Shown: positions 47,445 to 56,586, counted from the first letter of the stretch. The stretch: DNA of 64,000 bases from Neobacillus niacini (GCF_023715785.1 NZ_JAMBOX010000003.1:248001-312000), one strand, 5' to 3'. Numbers and translations: made by a program. Notes: generated by a model from the sequence alone, not told the origin.

Positions 47445-48299
47445 TTAAAGCATTTTTTCAATAACCGAATTGGCAGTCAATTCTTTGTTGTGTGCCGATT
47501 GATTGAAGGTCCTTTTAAAATACTCCACATATAAAAGGTCCAGAAGGTAAAGCTGTGAAATTTTTGCTGTTAAACTGCCGCCTTGGAGCGGACCTTCATT
47601 GGCCCCGCAGAGCAATGTGATGTCGGCATAACTGGTTAATGGCGACTTGGCGAACCGTGTGATAGAAATGATTTTTGCTCCCCGCTCTTTAACGACCTTT
47701 GCGACATCAATAGTATCCTTCGTTGATCCTGAATAAGAAATTAACACCGCAACATCCTTCGGCGTCATCAGCGCAGCCGACATTATTTGGAGATGTGAAT
47801 CAAGCGAGCATTCCGTTTTATTGGTAATACGTATAAACTTATTCTTGGCTTCCATAGCCGTCATAAGCGATGCTCCCACTCCAAAAAAATGAATTCTATC
47901 TGCTGCAATCATATAATCGATTGCCTTTGAGATATCCTTTTCATTTAATAGGTTCCGGGTCTCCGTTAAGGCGCTAACCGTTGTGGTTAAAATCTTCGAA
48001 GACAGCTCCTCGACGGAATCCTGCATCGTAATCTCCCCAGAAAGCTGAGGAGTGCCTTCACCTTGTGATATGCTGTGGGCCAATACGATTTTAAATTCCT
48101 GATACCCTTTAAGATTCATAGTCTTACAAAACCTAAAAACACTCGACTCACCCACATTGCAGGCATCCGCAAGGTCGGTAATCGACATATATAGAACATC
48201 CTTTGTATGTTCCAGGATGTAATCTGCAACTTTTTTTTCCGTATTCGTAAATGCATTGTATCTTGAACGAATGAGTGAAAAAATATCTACATTTGCCAT
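47445..48299 (-). CDS. RpiR/MurR-family regulator of the sialic-acid locus (NanR-like)
   Basis: A 284-residue sugar-phosphate-responsive regulator. The N-terminal HTH_6 domain covers residues 1-77 (NAFTNTEKKVADYILEHTKDVLYMSITDLADACNVGESSVFRFCKTMNLKGYQEFK). A SIS domain at about 125-260 binds a phosphosugar (FFGVGASLMTAMEAKNKF; VLISYSGSTKDTIDVAKV). As the last gene of the nan cluster it is the likely local regulator, with N-acetylmannosamine 6-phosphate as expected ligand by analogy with other firmicute NanR proteins. Candidate sites are the TGAAAA-N3-TTTTCA palindromes upstream. Confidence 0.85.
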   Translation of the reverse strand: MANVDIFSLIRSRYNAFTNTEKKVADYILEHTKDVLYMSITDLADACNVGESSVFRFCKTMNLKGYQEFKIVLAHSISQGEGTPQLSGEITMQDSVEELSSKILTTTVSALTETRNLLNEKDISKAIDYMIAADRIHFFGVGASLMTAMEAKNKFIRITNKTECSLDSHLQIMSAALMTPKDVAVLISYSGSTKDTIDVAKVVKERGAKIISITRFAKSPLTSYADITLLCGANEGPLQGGSLTAKISQLYLLDLLYVEYFKRTFNQSAHNKELTANSVIEKML

Positions 48300-48311
48300 G
48301 TTGCACCCCTT

Positions 48312-49199
48312 CTAATTCTCACTTCGCAAATGAAGTGAAACTGCCCCTAACATTCCAGCTTTATTTCCTAACGAAGCTTTCATTATTTTCACTTCAGAAA
48401 AGCTTTCCATAATTAATTCTTTCACTTTAGCAGAAACCTTTTCTACCAGAAAATCTTGCTCCATGACCCCGCCGCCCACAATAATGGCAGGAGGGTTAAA
48501 AATGTGAATTAATGAAGCCAACCCAAGCGCTGCTTCCTCTACCCATGCGTTAAGCACATTTAATAAAGCGGTATTCCCTTGTTTAATTTTCTCAAAAATA
48601 ACCTTGCCATTTGTGCATTCCGGGTCAATTTCTAATGCCTTTCTTACCAGGGCAGTTGTGGAAGCATAGGTTTCATAACAGCCATGCCCGCCGCAATTGC
48701 AGTCATTGCCTTGGGGATGGGTAATGATATGGCCGAATTCTCCGGCAACCCCCTTAGCTCCTTTGTAAACCTTTGAATCAACGATAATCGCTCCGCCAAT
48801 CCCAGTTCCATATGTCAAGCAAAGAAAATCAGTAAACTCCCGGCCGGCACCAAAGTACTTTTCACCCAACGCCGCTGCATTTACATCATTTTCCACTTTA
48901 ACAGGAACATGAAATTTTTCCTCAAAAATCGCTTTTAATCTTGTCCCGGTATAGTCAGGGATATTTTCATTGGCATAAATGATATACCCTTCATCGCTGT
49001 CAACCTGACCGGCGGTGCTGATCCCAATCGCATCATATCCACTAAAATCTGATATAATCTCGATCAGCTTTTCTACTATATATGGCCCGCCCTTTTTACT
49101 TTCAGTATCATATTCTTTAAATACATCGATTTTTCCTGCTTCATTAGAGAGACAAAGCTTAATCGAAGTCCCTCCAATATCGACTGCTAATATTTTCAC
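48312..49199 (-). CDS. ROK-family kinase, probable N-acetylmannosamine kinase
   Basis: A 295-residue sugar kinase. The ATP-binding [12 protein letters not shown] motif lies at the N-terminus. The zinc-binding ROK signature [20 protein letters not shown] lies near residue 175, and [12 protein letters not shown] marks the sugar site. Placed between nanE and the RpiR regulator, it should phosphorylate N-acetylmannosamine from NanA to the 6-phosphate used by NanE. The GTG at 49199 is eight bases after GAGGG; a GTG at 49208 overlaps that site. Glucokinase-type ROK kinases look similar, so the substrate call rests on context. Confidence 0.82.
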   Translation of the reverse strand: MKILAVDIGGTSIKLCLSNEAGKIDVFKEYDTESKKGGPYIVEKLIEIISDFSGYDAIGISTAGQVDSDEGYIIYANENIPDYTGTRLKAIFEEKFHVPVKVENDVNAAALGEKYFGAGREFTDFLCLTYGTGIGGAIIVDSKVYKGAKGVAGEFGHIITHPQGNDCNCGGHGCYETYASTTALVRKALEIDPECTNGKVIFEKIKQGNTALLNVLNAWVEEAALGLASLIHIFNPPAIIVGGGVMEQDFLVEKVSAKVKELIMESFSEVKIMKASLGNKAGMLGAVSLHLRSEN

Positions 49200-49228
49200 T
49201 TTATTCACCCTCTGCTTTTACACGTTAG

Positions 49229-49268
49229 GAGAACTAAATCCCACGAGAAACTCGAGGGATTTAGTTCT
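49229..49268. other. Stem-loop between nanE and the kinase gene
   Basis: Perfect 13-bp stem AGAACTAAATCCC / GGGATTTAGTTCT with a 14-base loop, no T-run on the transcribed (minus) side. It is followed at 49268-49282 by TGAAAAAAATTTTCT, a third partial match to the promoter palindromes of this locus. Confidence 0.6.
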
Positions 49269-49285
49269 GAAAAAAATTTTCTCCA

Positions 49286-49975
49286 TTATTGGATAGCGTT
49301 GACAAATCTTTTCGTAATTTCCATAGGTCTTGTAATCGCCGTGCCTACCACAGCTGTATAAACGCCTAGGTCGAAAACAGTCTTTAATGCGTCAGGGGTC
49401 CAAATACCGCCCTCGGCAATAACCGGTACCGGTAGCTCACTAACTAATTTACTAAGCATATCGGTATCTGGCAATGCTTTTCCTTTTGTGTATGCCGTAT
49501 AACCGCTCAGCGTTGACCCCACACAGTCAAAGCCAAGTTCATAGGCCTTCTTTCCTTCTTCAAAAGTGGAACAATCGGCCATAAAGAGTTGATCTTTATA
49601 TTTTTCTCTTATTAGCGGAAAAACTTCTTCGATCGTCTTGCCGTCAGGCCTGATTCTATTGGTTGCATCTAGTGCAATGATATCGACACCTTCTCGATAA
49701 AGAAGATCAATTTCCTCCATTGTAGGTGTGATAAACACATCAGATCCTTCATAGACACGCTTAATGATTCCAATGATCGGCAAATCAACCGTCTTCTTGA
49801 TTTCCCTTATGTCTTCGACACTATTGGCACGAATGCCGCTTGCCCCTCCAAGTTTAGCCGCATACGCCATTCTTCCCATAATATATGGGCTGTGCAACGG
49901 CTCCTCAGGAAGTGCCTGGCACGAAACAATTAACTTTCCTCTAAGCTGTTCGAAAATTTTATCCTTATGATCCAT
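49286..49975 (-). CDS. nanE: N-acetylmannosamine-6-phosphate 2-epimerase
   Basis: A 229-residue TIM-barrel epimerase converting ManNAc-6-P to GlcNAc-6-P. Family motifs: [23 protein letters not shown] at the N-terminus, [13 protein letters not shown] and LPIIGIIKR. The substrate segment is [15 protein letters not shown], and the phosphate loop [32 protein letters not shown]. Full length for the family. It follows the permease genes by 23 bases and lies upstream of the kinase, as in many firmicute nan clusters. nagA and nagB, needed next, are not in the window. Confidence 0.9.
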   Translation of the reverse strand: MDHKDKIFEQLRGKLIVSCQALPEEPLHSPYIMGRMAYAAKLGGASGIRANSVEDIREIKKTVDLPIIGIIKRVYEGSDVFITPTMEEIDLLYREGVDIIALDATNRIRPDGKTIEEVFPLIREKYKDQLFMADCSTFEEGKKAYELGFDCVGSTLSGYTAYTKGKALPDTDMLSKLVSELPVPVIAEGGIWTPDALKTVFDLGVYTAVVGTAITRPMEITKRFVNAIQ

Positions 49976-49998
49976 TTAAAGCATCTCCAAGTTAAATT

Positions 49999-50841
49999 TT
50001 ATCCCTTTTCTGCCCCAATTGCTAAGCCTTTAGTAAAATATTTTTGGAAGCAGATAAATATTACGAGCATCGGAATTGCTGCAACAGTAGCTCCTGCCAT
50101 CTTATAGGCAAAGTTTGGATTTAGGTCCTGCATTAACGATGCAATACCAACCATTAATGTTTTGGATTCTTCACTCTGTCCAACAACTAGCTGCCATAGG
50201 TAATCATTCCATACCTGAACAAAGTTTAGAATAAATAATGCACCAATACCTGGTTTTACAATTGGCATAATAATTTTATAGAAGGTATAAAACTCCCCTG
50301 CACCATCCATTTTGGCAGCTTCTCGTAAAGAATCAGGGATTGAATCGAAGAACCCTTTAAGCAAGAATACTCCAAAAGCAGTTGCGACGTTCGGCCAAAT
50401 CATACCATTTAGAGAATTGACCATACCCAAGTCTTGAATAATTCTGAACAAAGGAACAATCATAACCTCTTTTGGGATCATTAAACTAGAAATAAAGATA
50501 ATATAGATTACATTTTTCCCTTTAAAATGAAGCTTTGAAAAAGCATAGGCTGCCATGGAACTGAATACGATAACCGCGACAGTTGAAACAAGTGATACAA
50601 TAATACTATTAAATGTCCACTGCAATGCCGGCTGGTTTTGGAACACATCGACATAGTTGTCGAAGGATATCGTTTTTGGGAACCAATCCGGCGGCATTTT
50701 GATAACATCCGAACTGTTTTTTAATGAACTGGTAAATAGCCAGTAAAGCGGAAATAGGTTTAAGATTGCAAAGAAAAGAATTATCACGTTTGCTACTACG
50801 TCAACCGTTTCTCTTTTTCTTTTATTTTTATTTTTAGACAT
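49999..50841 (-). CDS. Carbohydrate ABC permease, MalG type (sialic acid importer)
   Basis: A 280-residue CUT1 permease with six helices. The EAA cytoplasmic coupling loop reads IPDSLREAAKMDGAGEFYTFYKIIMPIVKPG, about residues 185-215. It is the partner of the MalF-type permease 11 bases upstream and of the binding protein. The cluster setting makes sialic acid the expected substrate, as for SatABC of Streptococcus pneumoniae. No ATPase gene is present; CUT1 systems in bacilli often share the MsmX ATPase. Confidence 0.88.
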   Translation of the reverse strand: MSKNKNKRKRETVDVVANVIILFFAILNLFPLYWLFTSSLKNSSDVIKMPPDWFPKTISFDNYVDVFQNQPALQWTFNSIIVSLVSTVAVIVFSSMAAYAFSKLHFKGKNVIYIIFISSLMIPKEVMIVPLFRIIQDLGMVNSLNGMIWPNVATAFGVFLLKGFFDSIPDSLREAAKMDGAGEFYTFYKIIMPIVKPGIGALFILNFVQVWNDYLWQLVVGQSEESKTLMVGIASLMQDLNPNFAYKMAGATVAAIPMLVIFICFQKYFTKGLAIGAEKG

Positions 50842-50852
50842 GCTATGTCACC

Positions 50853-51728
50853 TCAATCCTTTTTAAACATTGCTCTTAATTGTGGAACCGATAGCACTAA
50901 TGTAATTAAGAACATAATGACACCGACAGCAGAAGCAATACCAAGCTGATTAAACTTAAAGGCGTTATTATATAAGAAGTACATAAGTGTTGTTGATGCA
51001 TTGTTTGGTCCGCCGCCAGTTAAGAGTTGGATAACAACGAATATTTTTAATACAGCAATAATATTCATAATGATGATATAAATGGTTGTAGGCTTTACCA
51101 AAGGAATTAAGATTTTGAAAATGATGGTCGTACGGCTGGCGCCATCGACTTCTGCCGCTTCAAATAATTCCTTCGGAACCCCAATCATTGACGCTATATA
51201 AAGTATGATCGCTTGACCAACGTTAGTGGCAAAAGTTACAAAAATGATGACAGGTAAAACCGTTTTGGGATTACCCAGGAAGTTGACAGATGACATTTCC
51301 ATTTGTTTGGCGATATAAGGAATAAGACCATTGGCCGGGTTTAATAAAAAGCTCCAGACCATACTCATGACGACCATTGAAACCATAACTGGGATGTAAT
51401 AGCTTCCTCTAATAAACGAGACATATTTCGCGTTTTTATCAAACACAGCCGCAGATACGAACATGGCAAATGCAACCGTTAAGGCCACGATAAAAACAAC
51501 AAAGACAACTGTATTAAGAGTGGATTTTACAAAAACCGGGTTTTGGAATAATTTTTGATAGTTTTCAAAACCGACAAAGACTTCATTTGTATAATTAATC
51601 CTGTATAAGCTTAACCGGATTCCTTCAATAATAGGATAAACGAGGAATACCAAGAACAGGATGAGCTGTGGAGCAATAAACAGGTACCCTGTCATATTTT
51701 CTTTTAAAGCATGTTTGTTAAACTTCAT
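50853..51728 (-). CDS. Carbohydrate ABC permease, MalF type (sialic acid importer)
   Basis: A 291-residue CUT1 permease with six helices. The coupling loop is VPKELFEAAEVDGASRTTIIFKILIPLVKPT, about residues 185-215. YLFIAPQLILFLVFLVYPIIEGIRLSLY is the usual N-terminal helix of the family. A strong stem-loop separates it from the binding-protein gene, so it is probably expressed less than that protein. Confidence 0.88.
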   Translation of the reverse strand: MKFNKHALKENMTGYLFIAPQLILFLVFLVYPIIEGIRLSLYRINYTNEVFVGFENYQKLFQNPVFVKSTLNTVVFVVFIVALTVAFAMFVSAAVFDKNAKYVSFIRGSYYIPVMVSMVVMSMVWSFLLNPANGLIPYIAKQMEMSSVNFLGNPKTVLPVIIFVTFATNVGQAIILYIASMIGVPKELFEAAEVDGASRTTIIFKILIPLVKPTTIYIIIMNIIAVLKIFVVIQLLTGGGPNNASTTLMYFLYNNAFKFNQLGIASAVGVIMFLITLVLSVPQLRAMFKKD

Positions 51729-51751
51729 AAGAATCCTTAACCTTTCTAAAA

Positions 51752-51777
51752 TTAAAGCCCCAATGCCGGGGCTTTAA
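51752..51777 (-). terminator. Intercistronic stem-loop between binding protein and permease genes
   Basis: Perfect 10-bp stem TTAAAGCCCC / GGGGCTTTAA with a six-base loop, followed on the minus strand by TTTTAG. Likely a partial terminator inside the operon. Confidence 0.75.
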
Positions 51778-51799
51778 TTTTGATGTTTTAACCTAAAGG

Positions 51800-53191
51800 C
51801 TATTTAATCACAGAGTTCTCTTTTGCCTCTTTGATGATTTGGTTACCATTCTTCTGATAATCTTTCATCGCCTGTTCAGGTGATTTTTGACCTGTAAAAA
51901 TAGCTTGTAGTTCAGGGTACAGAACCTGTCTTAACTGGCTGTAACCAGGAACACTGCCTGTAAAGTTAAACAAATATGGAGCATTTTTATCATAAGCTTC
52001 GAATAATGGGTTGTCTGCCTTGAACTCATCCGCTACTGAAGTTCTTACAGGTACACCATTTTTTGATGCTTTAACTAACTCAGGGTCAGTGGAGAAGAAC
52101 TTTACGAAATCCTTACTTACTTTGATTCTAGTTTCGTCTTGAGTGTTAAATACTGCTGCGCCGGAAACATATGTGAATGTTAACGGGTCGCCGCTTTCAG
52201 ATGGAATGTTAGCAAGTCTGATATCAAACTTTGGTGCTTTTCCTTCATTCATTTCCGCCTTCGTGTTGTTAAATAAAACAGAGTTCGTAAAGGCGATCGC
52301 AATCTTTTGGTTCTTAAACATAGCTAGCACGTCATTAGAAGAAACAGATTCGGCACCTGGGTTTGTTAAGCCGGCATCATACGTTTTCTTTAACCATTCA
52401 GCCGCTTTAGCACCCTTTGCATCATCAAGCACGATATTGCCTTTTTTATCAAAGAATTTATTGCCAAACATTCTTAAATAAGCAAGGTTCCAAGTGTCAC
52501 CTTGGTTATTAAGGGCATAAAGTCCCATTGGATAAGCATTTGAATATTTGTCTTTTGGTAAATCGTTCTTAAGCTTGTTTAAAATTGTTTCGTATTCATC
52601 TAAAGTCCAAGTCTTGATTTCATTCTCACCGCCGATATACTCCTCAAGTCCGGCAGCCTTGAACATCTCAGCATTATAGGCTAATGTTCCTGGCATATGA
52701 GAGAATGGATAGAAGTAAATGTCCTTACCGAAAGTGACACTTTCCCAATAATTTTGATCAATATCTTTCTTGGCAGTATCATCCACAATATCATTTAATG
52801 GAACTAAAGCACCGCGATGTGCGTAGTCACCCATAGCAAATGTATTTTCAAAGAAGATATCCGGAGGAGTGCCGCCGTTTAATTTAACGTTTAACAGCTC
52901 ATCACGTTGGTCACTGGCGATGACTTCAACATTAACTTTTACATCATATTCCTTATATTGCTTTGAGAATTTCTCCGCAGCATATTTGAAGAAGCTATCA
53001 TAGTCAGCCCCTTTTTCATTTGCATCCATAACACCTTTCCACTGTGGTGTTAACATCAGGGATAATTCTACAGTTTTGTCTTTGGAACCTGCTGCAGGTT
53101 TACCTGAATCTTTATCTGAACATCCAGCTAATAAAGCTGAAAGTGCCAGAACACCGGTTAAAGCGGTTGATAGAAAACGCTTTTTTAACAT
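51800..53191 (-). CDS. Sugar ABC importer, substrate-binding lipoprotein (sialic acid)
   Basis: A 463-residue extracellular solute-binding protein of family 1. A signal peptide with lipobox LLAGC (Cys near 24) anchors it to the outer face of the membrane. The body shows the family's cluster-B pattern (NGGTPPDIFFENTFAMGDYAHRGALVPLND). Its start overlaps the SGNH esterase stop by seven bases, tying ligand capture to de-esterification. Sialic acid as ligand is inferred from nanA, nanE and the regulator around it. Confidence 0.87.
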   Translation of the reverse strand: MLKKRFLSTALTGVLALSALLAGCSDKDSGKPAAGSKDKTVELSLMLTPQWKGVMDANEKGADYDSFFKYAAEKFSKQYKEYDVKVNVEVIASDQRDELLNVKLNGGTPPDIFFENTFAMGDYAHRGALVPLNDIVDDTAKKDIDQNYWESVTFGKDIYFYPFSHMPGTLAYNAEMFKAAGLEEYIGGENEIKTWTLDEYETILNKLKNDLPKDKYSNAYPMGLYALNNQGDTWNLAYLRMFGNKFFDKKGNIVLDDAKGAKAAEWLKKTYDAGLTNPGAESVSSNDVLAMFKNQKIAIAFTNSVLFNNTKAEMNEGKAPKFDIRLANIPSESGDPLTFTYVSGAAVFNTQDETRIKVSKDFVKFFSTDPELVKASKNGVPVRTSVADEFKADNPLFEAYDKNAPYLFNFTGSVPGYSQLRQVLYPELQAIFTGQKSPEQAMKDYQKNGNQIIKEAKENSVIK

Positions 53192-53844
53192 ACGTTTCTC
53201 TCCCTTGATAAAATATTTTTTATTTTATTGAAGACAAGCTCGGCAAGAAGCCTGTGACCTTCCTCATCAAGATGCATATAATCAATCGTATTCATCGGGA
53301 CAATCCCCTTGGTATCGAGGAATTCCGTATTTTGTATTTGCATTAGGCCTTTCAAGTGTGATGATAGCTCCGCTGACTTAAGGTCACAATCTTTTCCCAT
53401 TGATTTTCCCACTTCGGTTTCAAAATACTCTTTACCGATTGGAGGCGGGGCAACCACCAAAACTATTGGACTAGCTCCCTTTATGCCTGCGGTTGTGGCC
53501 TTTGCTTTTTGCGAGATTCTGGCGATCCCTTGTGCAATGTTATACGAAGTTAAATGAAACCTTTCCTTCGTATCATTTGTACCAAGCATGATGATGACCA
53601 GTTCGAGCGGCGCATGGCTCATCAAACAGGGATGAATATAATTCAATCCATTTAACCCTTCGAATAAAGGATCATCCACTACAGCAGTCCGGCCTGAAAG
53701 TCCCTCTTCCACCACTTGAAACTCTTCACCCAAACGCTCGGCCAGGAGGCTTGTCCATCTGACACCTTCCGGAAATCTTTCCAATGTTTTGGCATCGAAA
53801 CCCCATGTATTAGAATCTCCGAAACAAACGATTCTTTTTTTCAT
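53185..53844 (-). CDS. SGNH/GDSL hydrolase, possible sialate O-acetylesterase
   Basis: A 219-residue serine esterase of the SGNH fold. Block I is CFGDSNTWGF with the nucleophilic Ser, block II LSGRTAV, block III MLGTNDTKERF, and block V YMHLDEEGHRLL (Asp-x-x-His equivalent near residue 200). There is no signal peptide, so it acts in the cytoplasm. The ATG at 53844 follows GGGATG, four bases after the nanA stop. In this cluster the natural guess is removal of O-acetyl groups from imported sialic acids. That is inference. Confidence 0.82.
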   Translation of the reverse strand: MKKRIVCFGDSNTWGFDAKTLERFPEGVRWTSLLAERLGEEFQVVEEGLSGRTAVVDDPLFEGLNGLNYIHPCLMSHAPLELVIIMLGTNDTKERFHLTSYNIAQGIARISQKAKATTAGIKGASPIVLVVAPPPIGKEYFETEVGKSMGKDCDLKSAELSSHLKGLMQIQNTEFLDTKGIVPMNTIDYMHLDEEGHRLLAELVFNKIKNILSRERNVC

Positions 53845-53848
53845 AGTG

Positions 53849-54760
53849 TTACATCCCGTATTTGCGAATGGCGTTATCAATCATATCCTTAATTTCTTTT
53901 ACCTTGTTTAGGTCGTCGCCTGTCACAGGCTCAAGCGGCCCTCTTACGCTTCCGATATTGACGCCGCGTAATTTGAGAAGTTCCTTAATCGTGGAATACA
54001 TATGGCCGTTCAAAGAACATAAAGCAATAATAATATCGTTAATATCCCTTTGAATGTTCCTTGCTAGTTCAAAATTGCCGGTTGCCACAAACTCTTCTGC
54101 TTTTAAAAGCAGTTCCGGCATAGCTGCGTATGTCCCGCCAATCCCGCTGTCAGCACCGATTAATCTTCCGGAAACATACTGTTCATCCGGACCATTAAAG
54201 ACAATAAAATCTTCTCCGGCCGCTGCCTTAAACCGTTCAATATCCATAACTGGCATTGAAGAGTTCTTAACGCCGATTACTTTCTTGTTCTCAATTAACT
54301 TGTTAAAAGTCGAAAGCGACAGATTGTATCCTGTTGTCTGCGGGATATTGTATATAATAAATGGCAATTCTGTTGAATCCATGATTTCCGTCCAATACTT
54401 GATTACTGAGCTGTCCGGAAGCTTAAAGTAGATTGGAGGAATGGCAGATAATGCATCATATCCCAACTCTGCTGCATGCTTGGCTAAAATAACGCTTTCC
54501 CTCGTAGACGGCGCACCCACATGAGCAATTAACGTAAGCTTGCCTTTAACCGCTTCGGCAACATATTTTAACGTTGCTTTTCTTTCCTCAAGGTTTTGGT
54601 AAATACATTCGCCTGAGCTTCCACCTACATAAAGACCCTTTACCCCTTTTTCGTAAAGGTAGTTACAAAGATCCTTTGTTCTGTCTTCTGATACTTCTCC
54701 TGCATCATCATAGCAAGCATAAAATGCCGGAATAATACCTTTAAATTTTTCTAGATTCAT
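53849..54760 (-). CDS. nanA: N-acetylneuraminate lyase
   Basis: A 303-residue class I aldolase that splits N-acetylneuraminate into N-acetylmannosamine and pyruvate. The substrate motif is GGSSGE (dihydrodipicolinate synthases usually have GTTGE). The catalytic Tyr lies in PFIIYNIPQTTGYNL, and the Schiff-base Lys in KKVIGVKNSSMPVMD near residue 165. It has its own promoter with an upstream palindrome and a perfect cre site, so expression can start here as well as from the distal nanQ-side promoter. Confidence 0.9.
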   Translation of the reverse strand: MNLEKFKGIIPAFYACYDDAGEVSEDRTKDLCNYLYEKGVKGLYVGGSSGECIYQNLEERKATLKYVAEAVKGKLTLIAHVGAPSTRESVILAKHAAELGYDALSAIPPIYFKLPDSSVIKYWTEIMDSTELPFIIYNIPQTTGYNLSLSTFNKLIENKKVIGVKNSSMPVMDIERFKAAAGEDFIVFNGPDEQYVSGRLIGADSGIGGTYAAMPELLLKAEEFVATGNFELARNIQRDINDIIIALCSLNGHMYSTIKELLKLRGVNIGSVRGPLEPVTGDDLNKVKEIKDMIDNAIRKYGM

Positions 54761-54787
54761 ATGTCTTCCCCACCTGAGTGATAGTAA

Positions 54788-54875
54788 TGTTACCGTTTAC
54801 AATAAAAATATATCATAGTAATCTAACTATGTAAATAATTTTCTTCTTTTTTTGATTTCCTGAAAAAATTCTTCA
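54788..54875 (-). promoter_or_regulatory. nanA promoter: palindrome at -68, core promoter, cre at about +5
   Basis: Minus strand, in order: candidate regulator site TGAAGAATTTTTTCA (54875-54861), -35 TTTACA (54835-54830), 17-bp spacer, -10 TATATT (54812-54807). The cre TTGTAAACGGTAACA (54801-54787) matches WTGNAANCGNWNNCW at every position. The cre overlaps the start point, so CcpA should repress. The layout is the same as at the other promoter of the locus. Confidence 0.8.
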
Positions 54876-54901
54876 CCTTTTTTGAAAATCCCATGCCAAT
54901 T

Positions 54902-56572
54902 TTACCTTGCTTCAAAATCAAGGTTCATTTCCCCATTACGTAGTGAAATGAATAATCTTCTGTTATAAAATTCATCCTCGGCTGGATAGTCTTCACGGTA
55001 ATGTGCCCCCCTGCTTTCCCTTCTTTCTTGCATGGCCTTAAGCAACAGGCTCGAAAGGACCAAAAAGTTTCTTGCCTTGAAGGCACTTTTTCTTTCTTTG
55101 ACATTATTTATGAAAAACTCCATGTTAAAAGAGGACTTCAATCTCTCTATTTTTTCCAAAGCAGCCTGAAGATTTTTTTCATCACGAATGACATTGCCAT
55201 TGAACCACATTATTTCTCTTACAGCATCCAGCACTTCATGTGGTGTTATGGAATCATTGGTTTGTGCCGAAAAGGATTGAATCGCTTGAGACAATGTTGC
55301 AGTCTCTTGCTGTGAATTGATTTTTTCCAGATTGACTCCCTCTAGGTATTGGAGACAATCCTGTGCCGCTCTTTTTCCAAATACCATACACGCCCCGGTA
55401 GAATTTCCTCCGAGTCTGTTAGCACCCTCAATACCTCCAGCCAATTCCCCGATTGCATAAAGCCCCGGGACACCTGTCCGGCCATGGCTGTCCACTTTGA
55501 CGCCGCCGTTGCTGGCATGGGCAAACGGAGCAATTTTCATCGTATCCCTGATCAGGTTGATTCCGCGTTCATCTAGCCAATTTAAATAAATGGTATAGAA
55601 ATCACTATTATTCTGGTAGATTTCGGAATCATAGATCAGCTCGAATCCATCTTCACTATTCGTTCTGAAAATTTCTTTCATCATCGCGATATCAAAATAT
55701 TTAGATGGCAAGGAGTTTGTGAATGGCCCATGGGTGCTGCGGACCTTAAAGCAGTCCTCCTTCGACATTCCTTCCGGAAGCACTTTATCCAATATGCTTT
55801 TTCCTTTGTCATCGACAAAGTCTTTGCAATAATTTAAGGTATGCTCGCCCCATAATGTCTTATATTTTGGCGAGGTAAAGCCGGGTATGAACTGAATGAA
55901 CTCCATATTCACCAGGCTAGCTCCTGCTTCAAGCGCAAGAATATGCCCGGAACCATCGACATCATTTGGATTCAGATTATGCTTGTAAATATTTCCAAAC
56001 CCACCAGTAGCAAGGACAACGGCTTTACAGTTAATCATGATGAAATCATTATCCCGATTCAAAAGGATGGCACCGCATATTCTATCATTCTCTTTAAGTA
56101 GAGAAACGACCGCCGTTCTTTCCATTAAGGAAATATTAGGGTAGTTTTCCATTATTTCTGTCACATTTGTCCTGATTTTGTCCCAGTCCTTCAGCATGTA
56201 TATCGTTCTGCCATGATTGGCAAAACAGGCTTTGCGGTCATCGGAAAGCTTATAAGGCTCAATCCCGATTTCGGGATACTCCTCGACCCTGTCCTGTATC
56301 TCATCAATGTAGATTTTCGCCATTTCTCGGTCTTGCATATTATGGCTGACGGCGTCAATATCCTCTAAAAACACGGCCTTATCTTCTTCATTTTTAGTAA
56401 CTTGTGTTCCTAATGAGGCCTTTAACGGAAAAAAACTTGAACCGGAACACAGTTGTGTTTTGGTTGACATAATGATATTTTTTCCGGCCTTGGCCAGTTC
56501 CATGCTCACTTTAAGACCGGCAATACCGCTGCCAACAACCAATACATCTGTTGTCATGATGTCTTTAATCAT
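54902..56572 (-). CDS. FAD-dependent oxidoreductase, fumarate reductase/NadB type
   Basis: A 556-residue flavoprotein. The FAD motif VVGSGIAGLKVSMELAKAG is at residues 12-30. ATGGFGNIY follows near 200, and the capping and cofactor region HASNGGVKVDSHGRTGVPGLYAIGELAGGIEGANRLGGNSTGACMVFG near 370-415. The C-terminal helical part ends with RRESRGAHYREDYP, as in L-aspartate oxidase and succinate dehydrogenase subunits. There is no Fe-S partner gene and no flavin-transfer domain. It lies between nanQ and nanA in a sialic-acid operon, where such an enzyme is not standard. Substrate unknown. Confidence 0.83.
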   Translation of the reverse strand: MIKDIMTTDVLVVGSGIAGLKVSMELAKAGKNIIMSTKTQLCSGSSFFPLKASLGTQVTKNEEDKAVFLEDIDAVSHNMQDREMAKIYIDEIQDRVEEYPEIGIEPYKLSDDRKACFANHGRTIYMLKDWDKIRTNVTEIMENYPNISLMERTAVVSLLKENDRICGAILLNRDNDFIMINCKAVVLATGGFGNIYKHNLNPNDVDGSGHILALEAGASLVNMEFIQFIPGFTSPKYKTLWGEHTLNYCKDFVDDKGKSILDKVLPEGMSKEDCFKVRSTHGPFTNSLPSKYFDIAMMKEIFRTNSEDGFELIYDSEIYQNNSDFYTIYLNWLDERGINLIRDTMKIAPFAHASNGGVKVDSHGRTGVPGLYAIGELAGGIEGANRLGGNSTGACMVFGKRAAQDCLQYLEGVNLEKINSQQETATLSQAIQSFSAQTNDSITPHEVLDAVREIMWFNGNVIRDEKNLQAALEKIERLKSSFNMEFFINNVKERKSAFKARNFLVLSSLLLKAMQERRESRGAHYREDYPAEDEFYNRRLFISLRNGEMNLDFEAR

Positions 56573-56586
56573 TTGTACTGCACATC

